From assembly GCA_020796225.1 (NCBI GenBank), contig CM036755.1, forward strand, positions 10,461,994 through 10,525,993: 64,000 nucleotides of DNA. Reading direction: 5' to 3'. Shown piece by piece: positions 53,479 through 63,945 of this stretch; the stretch's first letter is position 1; each line of letters starts with the position of its first letter. The notes under the pieces are model-generated. The model did no database searches, was not told the origin of the DNA, and saw only the letters and a list, made by a program, of their open reading frames with translations. Origin of the DNA: Arion vulgaris. Lineage: Eukaryota; Mollusca; Gastropoda; Stylommatophora; Arionidae. The translations under genes were made by a program, and so were the position numbers.

Positions 53479-53784
53479 CGCTCGGATATACACAAGAGTG
53501 GTCAAATGGACGTTTGAAGAACATTTAGATCCCGGCAAAAACTTTTGTTTTCGTTTTTTTCTTTTCGTTCAGTTGAAATCATCATCATCATCAGGCATCG
53601 TCACGCCCATGAGAGCATATAAGGCAGAGACAATCATTTATATCGATTCTCTTCTATCATATGCCGTTCTTTCTACATCAAACCTTTTCCTATACTTATT
53701 TATCAACTCTGCTTCAAAAGATCTCCACGTGCCACTACGTCTTCCTCTTTCCCCGTTGTCCCTACAGTTTTTCTACTATATTAC

Positions 53785-54302
53785 CAGTGGCGGCTCGTCA
53801 TTAAAGGCCAGTGGGGTCGGGCCCCACCAAAAATAATGTATAATGTGTATTTATTATTTTATCTTCTTCTTTGCGTTCGGTTTCGTATGCTCGTCTAAAT
53901 CATGAGATGGGTTGCCTCTATGAAGCTGCATGTCAGTTGGAGTTCTTCGAGAGTTCCCATAGCTTGGTCTGTTAGCTTTGTTCATGAGGCCATGTTTCAT
54001 TTCGTTGGTGTATGTATGTGGACATGCTGCAGGATGTGCTCTGGAGTCTGTGTTTCTGTCTGACATGCACACTGTGCAGTCTGAGCAGGCTTTATTCTGT
54101 GCATGTGGCGGTTGAGCCTGCAGTGACTTGTTCTTAGGCTAAAGATTGTTGTGTGCTGTTTTCTGTTTAGTCTGCTGATGGGATCTTGTGGGTGTTTGCT
54201 GTGGGTATTATTTTATAAATTAAAATATAGCAACAAAAAGCCATGATTTATCAGGAAAAAATGTTAGGCCCCACCAACAAAAATGATCACGAGCTGCCAC
54301 TG
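53785..54302. mobile_element. Second hAT MITE, split by a LINE
   Basis: Begins CAGTGGCGGCTCGTCATTAA and ends CGAGCTGCCACTG, flanked by TATATTAC / TATAATAC (53777-53784 and 54303-54310). Shares GGGGCC..CCCCAC sub-terminal text with the element at 46862. Confidence 0.88.
53864..54205 (-). mobile_element. LINE 3' fragment nested in hAT MITE
   Basis: The minus strand reads FSLRTSHCRLNRHMHRIKPA then CACQTETQTPEHIL. Its 3' tail is CGAACGCAAAGAAGAAG, identical to the SINE-A tail. Flanked by TATTATTTTAT on both sides. Confidence 0.88.
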
Positions 54303-54392
54303 TATAATACATGTGTTGGCCACCTTTATTTTGTTCATCCTGAGACGTCCATCATATCCTCATCGTTTCTTTTGTATCTCTTCTTTATCACG

Positions 54393-54602
54393 TCCTTTTT
54401 TTTCCCCCGATCCAGAAGCACTTGAGTTTAAGGCTCTTCGGCTCGGTGCTGTGAACATCGTAACCCTTCGGTTCGGTGCCAGGAACACCGCAAATCTGGA
54501 GAACCTGTGACTTTTCTGTCAGCCCGGGGAATTGAACCGCACTCACGGGGGGCTTGTCACCCGTCGTTCAACGCGCTACGAACACGATGGGCATGCGGGC
54601 TA
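54393..54602 (-). repeat. SINE-D copy
   Basis: T/C-run, CGATCCAGAAGCACTTGAG, to CATGCGGGC; flanked by TATCACGTC. Confidence 0.92.
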
Positions 54603-54919
54603 TCACGTCTTTCAGACCAGTTAATTCTTAAGGCCTTATATTCCTAATTTTATCCTCTCAGGTATAATAAGTATTCTTCTAAGAAATCTTCCAACGACTC
54701 TTCATTTGAAATCATCATCATTGGCCTCTTTATCGAAGGAGACAATAGTTCTTGCGTCACGTAGTTTGTTCTAAGCTGAATCACAACATTTCTTGGGGAT
54801 GTAATTGCCTATTCTAGAATAGCAATCCTTGTCACAGTTGCTACAGGTGAAACTGGAATCTGGAACTGATACATAGGATGTTCTCTCTGCCCTCTGCGAT
54901 ATCTTTTGCCTCCATATTT

Positions 54920-55180
54920 GATGGTATTTTTCTTATTTTCTTTTTGAGCCGCCCTCGCTGTCGCTTGAGGTAAGATCACGATTGCAGGTGTCAATTAAGC
55001 GTAATAATGGCCGCCCATGCTGTCTAGTACCAGTTTCGAGTTGACCATATAGAATATTCTTTGGGATTCTATCATCGCTCATACGGTATACGTGTCCCAG
55101 CCATTTCAGACGTCGCTGACTCAGCAAGGTGTAATTTGCTTGGAATGCCAGCACTGTCCAGGATTTCAAGGGAGATCAGA
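54920..55180 (-). mobile_element. LINE C-terminal fragment (different family)
   Basis: The minus strand reads TLLSQRRLKWLGHVYRMSDD, RIPKNILYGQLETGTR and GRPLLRLIDTCNRDL, a well-known LINE C-terminal block. About 70 codons remain open. Confidence 0.88.
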
Positions 55181-55530
55181 AGATGTGCTCCTGCCATCGT
55201 ATGTTGTGTATTCTCACCGTTTGAAATACTGTTTATATATTCAATGTTGTCTCTTATGTAAACATCACTGTCGTTTGTAGTTCACACATGGACCCGTGTG
55301 GTTATCTTTTTGGTGTTGTTTTACTAAACAAGTGAGTTTGTCTCAGTATATCATAATTGGGACAGTTTTGAAATATGTACTCTACTGTCTGGGATGTCTG
55401 TACACATGGCTGAATTGTCAATCTGAAATTTAGTATACAAGTGCATTACGGGGTCGATTGTGTCCTGTTCTGAGGAGTAGAATGGCAACTTGTTCTAATT
55501 TGTACATATTTTGGTAGTTGTCCTGTGTTA
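55181..55530 (-). mobile_element. LINE fragment
   Basis: Parallels 17385-17560 and 17820-17920 (GGCTGAATTG, GTCGATTGTGTCCTGTTCT). Confidence 0.7.
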
Positions 55531-55544
55531 GTTAGTCTTCTTTC

Positions 55545-55655
55545 TTCTTTTGTCGTCACACTGCTACCGGGTTGTTGCCCAGTGTCGTCACACTGCTACC
55601 GGGTTGTTGCCCAGTGTCGTCACACTGCTACCGGGTTGTTGCCCAGTGTCGTGGT
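55545..55655 (+). repeat. 32-bp tandem repeat, three units
   Basis: GTCACACTGCTACCGGGTTG TTGCCCAGTGTC three times, nearly identical. A single diverged unit lies at 26458-26495. Confidence 0.95.
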
Positions 55656-55870
55656 TTTCTGTTTTTGTCTTGCGCTGTTCTGGTAGCTTGGGTGATTGTT
55701 ATTTTTGCTCTTTCACAGGATTCTGCTATACCATCTAACCATCTTTTTCGTGGTCTTCCTCTCGCTTTCTTTCCTGATGTTCTGTTATAGAAGACTCTGT
55801 ATACTGTGGATGCATTCTTATTAAGTGGCCAAACCACTTTATTCTTTGTTTCTCAATGTGTTTTAGTTAG
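55656..55870 (-). mobile_element. LINE C-terminal fragment
   Basis: Minus frame EKKARGRPRKRWLDGIAES-like text with the preceding ..KQRIKWFGHLIRM block; same family as 48100. Confidence 0.8.
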
Positions 55871-56090
55871 TATACACGTGTCATTACGGGGTCGATTGTG
55901 TCCTGTTCTGAGGAGTAGATTGACAACTTGTTCTAATCTGTTCATATTTGGTAGTTGTCCTGTGTTAGTTAGTCTTGGTGAATTACTGATTAATTTAATC
56001 ATCCTTTAATTTTGATGATTCTCAACTGGTACATCCGATTGCTCTTCTGCAGCACATTCCTTGACCAATCGATCAACTGTCTCATTTCCT
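55871..56090 (-). mobile_element. LINE fragment
   Basis: GGGGTCGATTGTGTCCTGTT repeats 55449 and CTGATTAATTTAATCATCCT resembles 17965. Confidence 0.65.
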
Positions 56091-56114
56091 TGTACACAGG
56101 GAGGCAGCATAATT

Positions 56115-56372
56115 TCTTCGTCAAACGATCAATATCGATCACTTGTTAACCATTCTGTGTGATCTGTATGTGATCTAAACCTAAGAGCGATTGTTCGCTG
56201 TGCCAGTTATGCGACTACAAGTAAGTCAGTATATCCACTTTCTGCGACGCTTTTTATTTACTAGGGTAGCTTCCTTAGACCCCTACCTCAGTTGCCTCTT
56301 ACCACTGTCTTGTAGGTCGCAGTGGTACTATTCTTTGCTTCCCTTACGAGCCCCTGCATCACACGGGTGCTT
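56115..56372 (-). repeat. SINE-B copy
   Basis: CGATCAATATCGATCACTTG to GCATCACACGGGTGC. Confidence 0.9.
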
Positions 56373-56815
56373 TGTATAACGACCTTACACTTGTCACACA
56401 GTTCAGACAATAGGGCCTGTAGACTTGGCAATTTTCCGAACTGAAATGCTTGAGATGCTTATTTTGCATGTCTCAAATAAAAATATAAAAAAAGAAAAAG
56501 ACAATTTGTGAATCAATCTTGGTACTCAGTTGTTTCTCATTTACTTGTGTTTTTATTACTCTGCACTTTTGTATGTGACCTTTACATTTTTATAAAAGTC
56601 TGGGTTTTTTCCCTCCACTAACTCTTGCCGTACGTTTTTTCTGTCACTGGATATACGTTTTGTTCAGACGTGGCCTCCCGATAACATACGGCTGGCGGGC
56701 ACAGGTAACTGTTCTATAGGAAATAAGATCCCAGCTGTTGCGTGATCCTTGCATTCCAGTATTGTTGTATATAGACTAATTCATTTAAAAAAACAATTAT
56801 TCAATCATTGTTCAA
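56373..56815. other. No recognised feature
   Basis: AT-rich intron-like sequence; GTTCAATCATT is repeated three times at 56808-56840. Confidence 0.4.
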
Positions 56816-57165
56816 TCATTGTTCAATCATTGTTCATTTAAGGATCATCTTCATCGCACATCAGACATGTCCATAATTGCTCTGATCCCCTCCCAAGCAT
56901 GTATCTCTCAGTGTTTTTCGGCTAACAACTCCCGTTCTGTGTTGATTGATGTATCTACTGGGTTTTCCTCGGGGTTTTCCTGTCTGCCGCACCTATCGGT
57001 ATGCACAACTTGCGCAACCGAGATAGAGAATACTCTTTATCTTCGTCGTTGAAATCTTCAGAGTGTATGTTTTCTCTGAGACCGTTGATGATGTCGCTTC
57101 TGTCCATAGAACAATACAACATGCTAAATCAAGGTTATATTATGCTACAAGTTAAGTTTAACACT

Positions 57166-57421
57166 CTTCTTCTTCTTCTTTGCGTTCGTTCTTTACGACC
57201 AATTTTAATCACTCTTTGTGATATGTTTGATCTTTGCCAAGAACGTGTATACGTTGCACATTGGTTTGGTAGGCCCTAAACGCATAGACTTCTACTCGTT
57301 TAGGACACATGTATCCGATTTCAGCCAAATATTCCTTAGTCGCCTCTTACGACATGCGTGGGAGGTAACAGGGGTTCTATTCTTTACACCCCAAATTTGG
57401 ACCCCGGTAACCACTCGGGTG
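57166..57421 (-). repeat. SINE-A copy
   Basis: Complete, flanked by AAGTTTAACACT (57154-57165 and 57422-57433). Confidence 0.95.
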
Positions 57422-57639
57422 AAGTTTAACACTAAGAAATTTAAATATTCATTACATGTTTCATCAAAAGTAACCATGAACACACAGCACTGAGTTAAAT
57501 TGCAAGAAAGCTTAGTGTTATATCAAACATGTACAAAAGCTAACCCACATTAAACAGAAATTTCTATATTCCGTCTGAGCTAGTCAGTCTTATGTTGTCG
57601 GTGACCACTGTTCGGCTTATAGTTAAGCGCGTCGCATTT

Positions 57640-58088
57640 GTTTCTGTGATTCCAAGCTGTAGATGTTTGCAATGTGTCTATCCATTTGTTTCTTGATTCA
57701 AGCTGAGGAGTTTGCAATGCTGTCATCCATTTGTTCATGTTTTCTTTTTGTTGTGTCTTCTCTTAAGTTTCGATACCATTTGTTTTGTGGATTCCAAGCT
57801 GGAATTTTGCTTGTTGCTTATGCCATTTGTTTCTGTAATTCTAAGCTGTAGAATGTTTGCAATGTTGTCTATCCATTTGTTCCTGTGATTCCAAGCTGTA
57901 GAATGTTTGCAATGTTGTCTATCCATTTGTTTCTGTAATTCTAAGCTGTAGAATGTTTGCAATGTTGTCTATCCATTTGTTCCTGTGATTCTAAGCTGTA
58001 GAATGTTTGCAATGCTGTCTATCCATTTGTTTCTATGATTCCAAGCTGTAGGATGTTTGCAATGTTGTCTATCCATTTGTTCGATCCA
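57640..58088 (+). repeat. Minisatellite, ~50-bp unit
   Basis: Unit TCTATCCATTTGTTCCTGTG ATTCCAAGCTGTAGAATG TTTGCAATGTTG, about nine copies, the first ones diverged. Confidence 0.93.
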
Positions 58089-58089
58089 T

Positions 58090-58250
58090 CCGATCCACCC
58101 AGAAGGCCAGCATATCCGATTTCTGCGACGCTTTTTATTTACTAGGGTAGCTTTCCTAGGCTCTACCTCAGTCGACTCTTGCAACAGACCTTGTAGGTTA
58201 CTATTCTTTGTTCCCCAATGAGCCCCAGCTACACATGGGTACGCTGTTGT
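58090..58250 (-). repeat. SINE-B 5' half
   Basis: AAGGCCAGCATATCCGATTT to CAGCTACACATGGGTACG. Confidence 0.82.
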
Positions 58251-58400
58251 TGAATGTCTACACAATGAGTCCGGTTCTCTGAATGTATGTTGTTGTGTTT
58301 GTAAGTTCATCAAGGCTTCCAAACAGTTTTGCATGGATGTTTGTCCCTGTTATTTTGTCCGTTAGCCAGCGTTCTTTCCGCAGTTGATTCATTAGGTGAC

Positions 58401-58552
58401 TTTTTCTTCTCGCATTCGCCCGCCTTGAATTCAGGCGTAATCAGGGCGCATTGTATGGCACTTCTGACTGATTATTGCGTGAAGACCTGTTTTCCTTTTT
58501 ATCAGTGTCCCCGCCATATAGACGTGCCTTCTCCTACTTCAGATGTATTAGT
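58401..58552 (-). repeat. SINE-H copy nested in LINE
   Basis: GAATTCAGGCGTAATCAGGG, TATCAGTGTCCCCGCCATAT; reverse of the SINE-H core. Confidence 0.82.
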
Positions 58553-58555
58553 TGA

Positions 58556-58814
58556 CGTCTTCTTCTTCAAACGCTCCATATCGACCACTTGTTAACCACT
58601 CTGTGTGATTTGTATGTGATCTGAGCCTAAGACGATTGTACGTTGTGCCAGTTATGCGCTTACAAGTAGGCCAGCACATCCGATTTCTGCGCTGCTTTTA
58701 TTTACTAGGGTAGCATCCCTAGAGCCTACATCAGTCGCCTCTTACGACATGCATTATAGGTTGAAGTGATACTATTCTTTGCTCCCCTTGCGAGCCCCGG
58801 CACTACACGGGCGT
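58556..58814 (-). repeat. SINE-B copy nested in LINE
   Basis: (TTC)n AAACGCTCCATATCGACC to GGCACTACACGGGCG, near consensus. Confidence 0.93.
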
Positions 58815-58929
58815 ATTAGGTGACAATTTTGCAGAATGTGTTCGGCTGTCTGTGCTGTCTGTTCACATGCACATGAGGGAACCAGTTTTTAGTCTGTCTT
58901 CCTTGTGATCTAAAACAACAAATATGTCT

Positions 58930-59272
58930 ATTAGTTATCTCTCTCTCTCTCTCTGTCACCGCCCAGACCGATGTACCAGACCTCCCCATAAATTCTATTC
59001 ATGTGGAAATCTGATTCATGCATCCTTAGCATTGGTGTGTTTTACGTCACATCTTCAGCCCCATTTGGAGGGCTGGTGCTTATCCTTCGGCGATGTGTCC
59101 GGTTTCAGCCAGCGTTTACTCGGTTCGCTCTCCGTTCTGTGTTTTTACGGAGTGGGGTATCTAGCCTCACACCCAATCTCCTTAATCGACTCTTACGACA
59201 TTCGTGGCAGGTAACAGTGGTTCTATTCTTTACACTCCAATTTGTGCCCCGGTAACCACCCGGACGTTAAAC
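58930..59272 (-). repeat. SINE-C copy
   Basis: (CT)n, CACCGCCCAGACCGATGTAC to GGTAACCACCCGGACG, full length ~340 bp. Confidence 0.92.
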
Positions 59273-59890
59273 TCAACTGAATGTACTTCACTGTACTCAC
59301 ACAAGATGCTAAATTCTTGTTTGCATTGAGGTTACTAAAACCTCTCTTTTAACGTAAGAAAACGTATTTCTTATCAATATCAGGACGTTACGGCTAACGA
59401 TCATAAAAAAATTACAAACTTCTTACGTTTAATTAAAAATTATGATCCAATGATAAGGATGTCATGTCGAATCCGTTGTATTCGTTGCTTTATGTATTCG
59501 ATTTTTTCTTTCTTTTTAGTGTATTGCTCGGCTCGTGATTTACTAAATTCGCAATTTATCTTAAAAGCTGATAAATTATAAACGTATGTTGATTATTGTT
59601 CTACACGCGAGAGTAGTAGTGATGTAGGGCAAATGTGTGCTTGTATACACATAATAGCTGTTATTGGCGGGAGAAGATTTGTTAAATATTGGCGCGGTAA
59701 ACTAAAAAAATTTAACATGTAAGTGAGAATCAAAGAATTGAAACAAATGTTTATATATATCTTACAACTTTACTAATGCCTTTGGTAGGGCGGCACGGGA
59801 TCGGAGAGCTTTAGGTTAGGGAAGTAAGACCTGATGGGGCCGCAGGCGCAATAATGTAAGGATTTACAGTGGCGCAAGGGTAAGTGAACT
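59273..59890. other. No recognised feature
   Basis: AT-rich to 59780, then GC-richer. No coding supported. Confidence 0.4.
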
Positions 59891-60090
59891 GGCATTGATC
59901 AAGATCCTACCCCACCTTCAACTTGTGGCCCTGGTAACAGACTAATGTCTGGCTAAGCGGGTAGGGATCGAAGGAGAGCTATTTGGAATTGGTAGAAGGG
60001 TAGATGCATACATGTCTGATATGAGATCTGATCGCAATATAGACGGTGAAAATCTCAGCACATGCGCCTTCACGTCTCTCCTGTCCGATA
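59890..60090 (+). repeat. Interspersed repeat shared with 41080-41290
   Basis: Same block order as the 41 kb copy: CCTACCCCACCT, GGTAACAGACT, GTCTGGCTAAGCGGGTAGGG, GAAAATCTCAG. Confidence 0.75.
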
Positions 60091-60121
60091 GTGAGTCAAA
60101 GATGATTCATCATACAAATCA

Positions 60122-60335
60122 GACACCCGTGTGGTTACCGGGTCCAAGTTTGGGGTCAATAATAGAACCACTAATACCTACCCCATGCCATATACGGCAA
60201 AAGTGGAGGTTTGGCGTGGGATTAGCTACCCCAGCCAGTAAAAATCGCAGCCAAAGTGCACGAGAGCTTGCAATGCCTTGGTTGTGGACCTATGCCTCCT
60301 TTGGGGCGAAGGGTGGAAGAAGAAGAAGAAGTAAG
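60122..60335 (+). repeat. SINE-C variant with (GAA)n tail
   Basis: CACCCGTGTGGTTACCGGGT, GGATTAGCTACCCCAGCC, then TTGGTTGTGGACCTATGCCT and GAAGAAGAAGAAG. Confidence 0.8.
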
Positions 60336-60356
60336 GCCTGATAGAAAATCCCAACT

Positions 60357-60656
60357 GTCTTGTGGGTCAGCACGGTTATGTCTACTGCCTTGGGGGTCAG
60401 CACGGTTATGTCTACTGCCTTGTGGGTCAGCACGGTTATGTCCACTGCCTTGTGGGTCAGCACGGTTATGTCCACTGCCTTGTGGGTCAGCACGGTTATG
60501 TCTACTGCCTTGTGGGTCAGCACGGTTATGTCCACTGCCTTGTGGGTCAGCACGGTTATATCCACTGCCTTGTGGGTCAGCACGGTTATATCCACTGCCT
60601 TGGGGGTCAGCACGGTTATGTCTACTGCCTTGTGGGTCAGCACGGTTATGCAAAAG
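60357..60656 (+). repeat. 30-bp minisatellite, ten units
   Basis: TTGTGGGTCAGCACGGTTAT GTCTACTGCC with few changes; some units have GGGGG or ATATCC. Unit length being a multiple of three keeps several frames open on both strands. Confidence 0.97.
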
Positions 60657-61130
60657 GTTAGAGGAGTACGCCTTGACCAACATTTTGAAGGGATGCCAAA
60701 GAAAGCTGATGATTATCTGTGAATTCCATTCTATCTTCTGGCAAACCCTGCTTGATTCCAAACGTACGGACTTACTTTTTTTTCTTTTTGATGACACATT
60801 AGAGTAGCGAGGGCGTTTGTGAAAAAATGGGCAAGGCACATTGCCAATTTTAGCTACCTTGGCTAGGCATAAATGGAGAGAACACTTCATCCTTGCTAAA
60901 TTGACCGCCTGTAAACACGAAGAAGGCATATACATATAGCACATGAATATATAGTTATTTTATATTGTACACTTGTACATTGTCAGTTATAGATTTGGAT
61001 CAGTCCGTATTCTGGGTATGGTAGATAGTTAATGATTAAGCGTCCATGATAAAGTGACATTGGTTGCTTAGTCTGTAACATTCTCTACGCACTATATGCG
61101 CCCTTCTTTAGATCATAATTTCTGGACATA
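60657..61130. other. No recognised feature
   Basis: Spacer between two minisatellites without supported coding. Confidence 0.4.
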
Positions 61131-61134
61131 ATGC

Positions 61135-61550
61135 GCCTTCCTTCGTAGACAACGATTTCGCTTTCCTTCGTAGACACGATGTCGTCTTCCTTCGTAGACA
61201 ACAATTTTGCCTTCCTGCGTAGACACGATTTTGTCTTCCTTCGTAGACACGATTTCGTCTTCCTTCGTAGACACGATTTCGCTTTCCTTCATAGACACGA
61301 TTTCGCCTTCCTTCATAGACACGATTTCGCTTTCCTTCATAGACACGATTTCGCCTTCCTTCATAGACACGATTTCGTCTTCCTTCGTAGACAACAATTT
61401 TGCCTTCCTTCGTAGACAACGATTTCGCTTTCCTTCATAGACACGATTTTGTCTTCCTTCATAGACACGATTTCGCCTTCCTTCATAGACACGATTTTGT
61501 CTTCCTTCATAGACAACAATTTTTCCTTCCTTCGTATACACGATTTCGTT
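61135..61550 (+). repeat. 24-bp minisatellite, ~17 units
   Basis: TTCCTTCGTAGACACGATTT CGCC and variants (CATAG, AACAATTTTG). Some units are 25 bp. Confidence 0.96.
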
Positions 61551-61675
61551 GCAGAAATATTTTGGTAGTCTTTTCTAATGAATTTTGCACTTGCAGCGAC
61601 TTTTTAGCCTAAACGTAATATCAATATAGACGGAGACTTCAGTATTTACTCAAATAAACGTCGAAACACGTAATC

Positions 61676-61930
61676 TTCTTCTTCTTCCAACGCTCCATAT
61701 CGACCACCTGTCAACCAATCTGTATGATTTATATGTAATCCAAGCCAGAACCTTGTACGTTGTGCCAGTTATGCGCCTACAAGTAGACCAGCACATCCGA
61801 TTTCTGCGCTGCTTTTTATTTACTAGGTAGCATCCCTAGGGCCTACATCAGTCGCCTCCTATGACATGCATTGAAGGTCGTAGTGGTACTATTCTTTGCT
61901 TCCCTTTCGGGCCCCGGCACCACACGGGTG
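61676..61930 (-). repeat. SINE-B copy
   Basis: (TTC)n CAACGCTCCATATCGACC to GGCACCACACGGGTGG. Confidence 0.92.
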
Positions 61931-62042
61931 GAAACACGTAATAACAAAGTACTATAGTTTTGCACAATACAAAAACAATGATAATACACAGCAACATTTC
62001 GACCAAAAGGCCTTTATCAAGCAAACGATACAACATCAGAGA
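61931..62042 (-). mobile_element. Penelope-like terminal fragment
   Basis: AAAGTACTATAGTTTTGCAC..CATTTCGACCAAAAGGCCTT TATCAAG matches 35756-35850. Confidence 0.8.
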
Positions 62043-62164
62043 TGCATAAACTTAATAGATTTCCAACTTTTAACTGTTATTCTTTCTTTTCTACAATCCT
62101 GGTTTGTCTCACAGCGTCAGGATAAGAAGAGATTTCTACAACGAGCTCTTGTGTACGCTTCTTA

Positions 62165-62350
62165 AATAGTGTCTTTTGCCGCCTCTGTTATCTCTGAGGT
62201 TGACATTTTGCGTGGCAGCCTTTTGCTTTGCATCCATTGTATCGGAGTAACATTGCTGTTTGAGGCGCACTGTCTGTTGGTAATCTGCTTATGTAGCCGA
62301 ACCATTTAATTTGTTATTTCTTGATGAAGTTCAGTACTGATGTTGTACTC
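62165..62350 (-). mobile_element. LINE C-terminal fragment
   Basis: Parallels 18430-18590 (GGCGCACTGTCTGTTGGTAA TCTGCTTA). Confidence 0.75.
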
Positions 62351-62465
62351 ACTTTTTTCACCTGTTATGTTACATTTTAAACGTAACCACGGTATCTACA
62401 TCTTAACGTCCGTCTCCGTTAGGATTAGGATCTCAAACTTCCCTACATTTAGATTAGGTATAGTG

Positions 62466-62722
62466 TCCGAGTGGTTACTAGGGCCCAAATTTGGGGTGTA
62501 AAGAATAGAACCACTGTTACCTGCCACGCATGTCGTAAGAGGCGACTAAGGAATATTTGGCTGAAATCGGATGCACATGTCCTAAACGTATAGAAGTCTA
62601 TGCGTTTAGGTGCCTACCAAACCAATGTGCAACGTAAACACGTTCTTGGCAAAGATCAGATATATCACAAAGATTGATTAAAATTGGTCGTAAAGAACGA
62701 ACGCAAGAAGAAGAAGAGGAGA
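62466..62722 (+). repeat. SINE-A copy
   Basis: GTCCGAGTGGTTACTAGGGC to CGCAAGAAGAAGAAG; complete. Confidence 0.93.
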
Positions 62723-62737
62723 AGAAGATCAGGTATA

Positions 62738-62868
62738 TCCGAGTGGTTACCGGGACACAAATTTGGGATGTAAAGAATAGAACCACTGTTACCTTCCCCG
62801 CGTGTCGTAAGAGGCGTCTAAGGAGGTTTGGCTTAAATCGGATGCATGTGTCCTAAATGTGTAGTAGT
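62738..62868 (+). repeat. SINE-A 5' half
   Basis: TCCGAGTGGTTACCGGGACA to CTAAATGTGTAG, then switches to SINE-C. Confidence 0.88.
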
Positions 62869-63110
62869 CAACCTGCTGCCTTGCAGGATGGCTGGGGACA
62901 GCCAAAGGCTAACGGAGAGCGAACCCAGTAAACGCTGGCTGAATCCGGACACTTTGCCGAAGGATAAGCACTAGAGCTCCAAATGGCGCTGAAGATGTGA
63001 CGAAACCCACCCATGCTAAGGCTGCATGAATCAGGTTTCCACATGAATAATTTACGGAGAGATCTGGTGCCTCGGTCTTTTAGGTGATCGAGAGAGAGAG
63101 AGAGAGATAG
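62869..63110 (+). repeat. SINE-C body and tail
   Basis: AACCTGCTGCCTTGCAGGAT, CGAACCCAGTAAACGCTGGC, TTTACGGAGAGATCTGGTGC, then (GA)n. Confidence 0.85.
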
Positions 63111-63274
63111 ATGGATAGATATTAGGTATATATGGATACTTATCCGTTTCGCTCTACGTGGGGGATAAAACTTAGTACATTTCAAGCGAGAGACGAGCAT
63201 TTTATCTCTACACCACACAAACACAGGGAACTAGAACTACTTATGCACACAACTATGTGTGTGTGGGGGTCTTT

Positions 63275-63870
63275 ATGGCGAATTGGTCAAGAAGTTTGCC
63301 TGTCATTCTTAAGGTTGAGGGTTCGTATTAGGACTCGCCCGAGTGGTTACCAGGGCCCAAATTTGGTGGAAAGAATAGAACCACTGGTATCTACCACGCA
63401 TGTCGTAAGAGGCGACTAGGGGGTTTGGGCGTGGGGTTAGCTACCCCACACCGTAAAACACTAGATGGCTACAGAACGGCGAGCGAACCGAGTAAACGCT
63501 GGCTGAAACCGGACACATCGCCGAAGGATAAGCACCAGCCCTCCAAATGGGGCTGAAGATGTGACGTAAAACACACCAATGCTAAGGCTGCATGAATCAG
63601 ATTTCCACATGAATAGAATTTATGGGGAGATCTGGTACATCGGTCTCGGCGGTGATCGCGAGAGAGAGAGAGAGACAAAGAATCAGGACTGAGTCACATG
63701 TGACATTTTGTTCATGAGGTCCCTAGGATTGTAATTGGAGCTACGGAGTTCGCGCCTTCTACAACACTCTCGATAGATGGCGTGCCAGTTCTACCGACAG
63801 GGACCGAGCCATATGGGGAAACCCGGAACAACGAAGCCAATCCTTCACATTTAGACACACAAACCGTTCG
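63275..63870 (+). repeat. SINE-F copy split by SINE-C
   Basis: tRNA-like head ATTGGTCAAGAAGTTTGCC and B-box-like GGTTCGTATT, resuming at 63690 with GTCACATGTGACATTTTGTT. Confidence 0.75.
63336..63688 (+). repeat. SINE-C copy nested in SINE-F
   Basis: CGCCCGAGTGGTTACCAGGG to (GA)n, about 350 bp, with AGGACT on both sides. The clearest full SINE-C here. Confidence 0.9.
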
Positions 63871-63945
63871 TGTGTTCCGGGCCCCACAAGGAAGCAACGA
63901 ATAGTACCATTGTGACATATAAGGCATGTCGTAAGAAGCGACCAC
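63871..63945 (+). repeat. SINE-B 5' fragment
   Basis: GTGTGTTCCGGGCCCCACAAGG-like head to GGCATGTCGTAAGAAGCGAC. Confidence 0.75.

Larger units (their letters stand above)
58251..58920 (-). mobile_element. LINE fragment interrupted by two SINEs
   Basis: LINE pieces 58251-58400 and 58815-58915 (same family as 6945-7190). ATTAGGTGAC flanks the inserted block (58391-58400 and 58815-58824). Confidence 0.82.

Noticed and set aside
60222..60944. 240-codon minus-strand frame and several shorter overlapping ones
   Set aside because: Produced by ten copies of a 30-bp repeat that keep frames open on both strands; no domain.
61108..61541. Repetitive minus-strand frames of 103 and 142 codons
   Set aside because: Simple translation of the 24-bp minisatellite.
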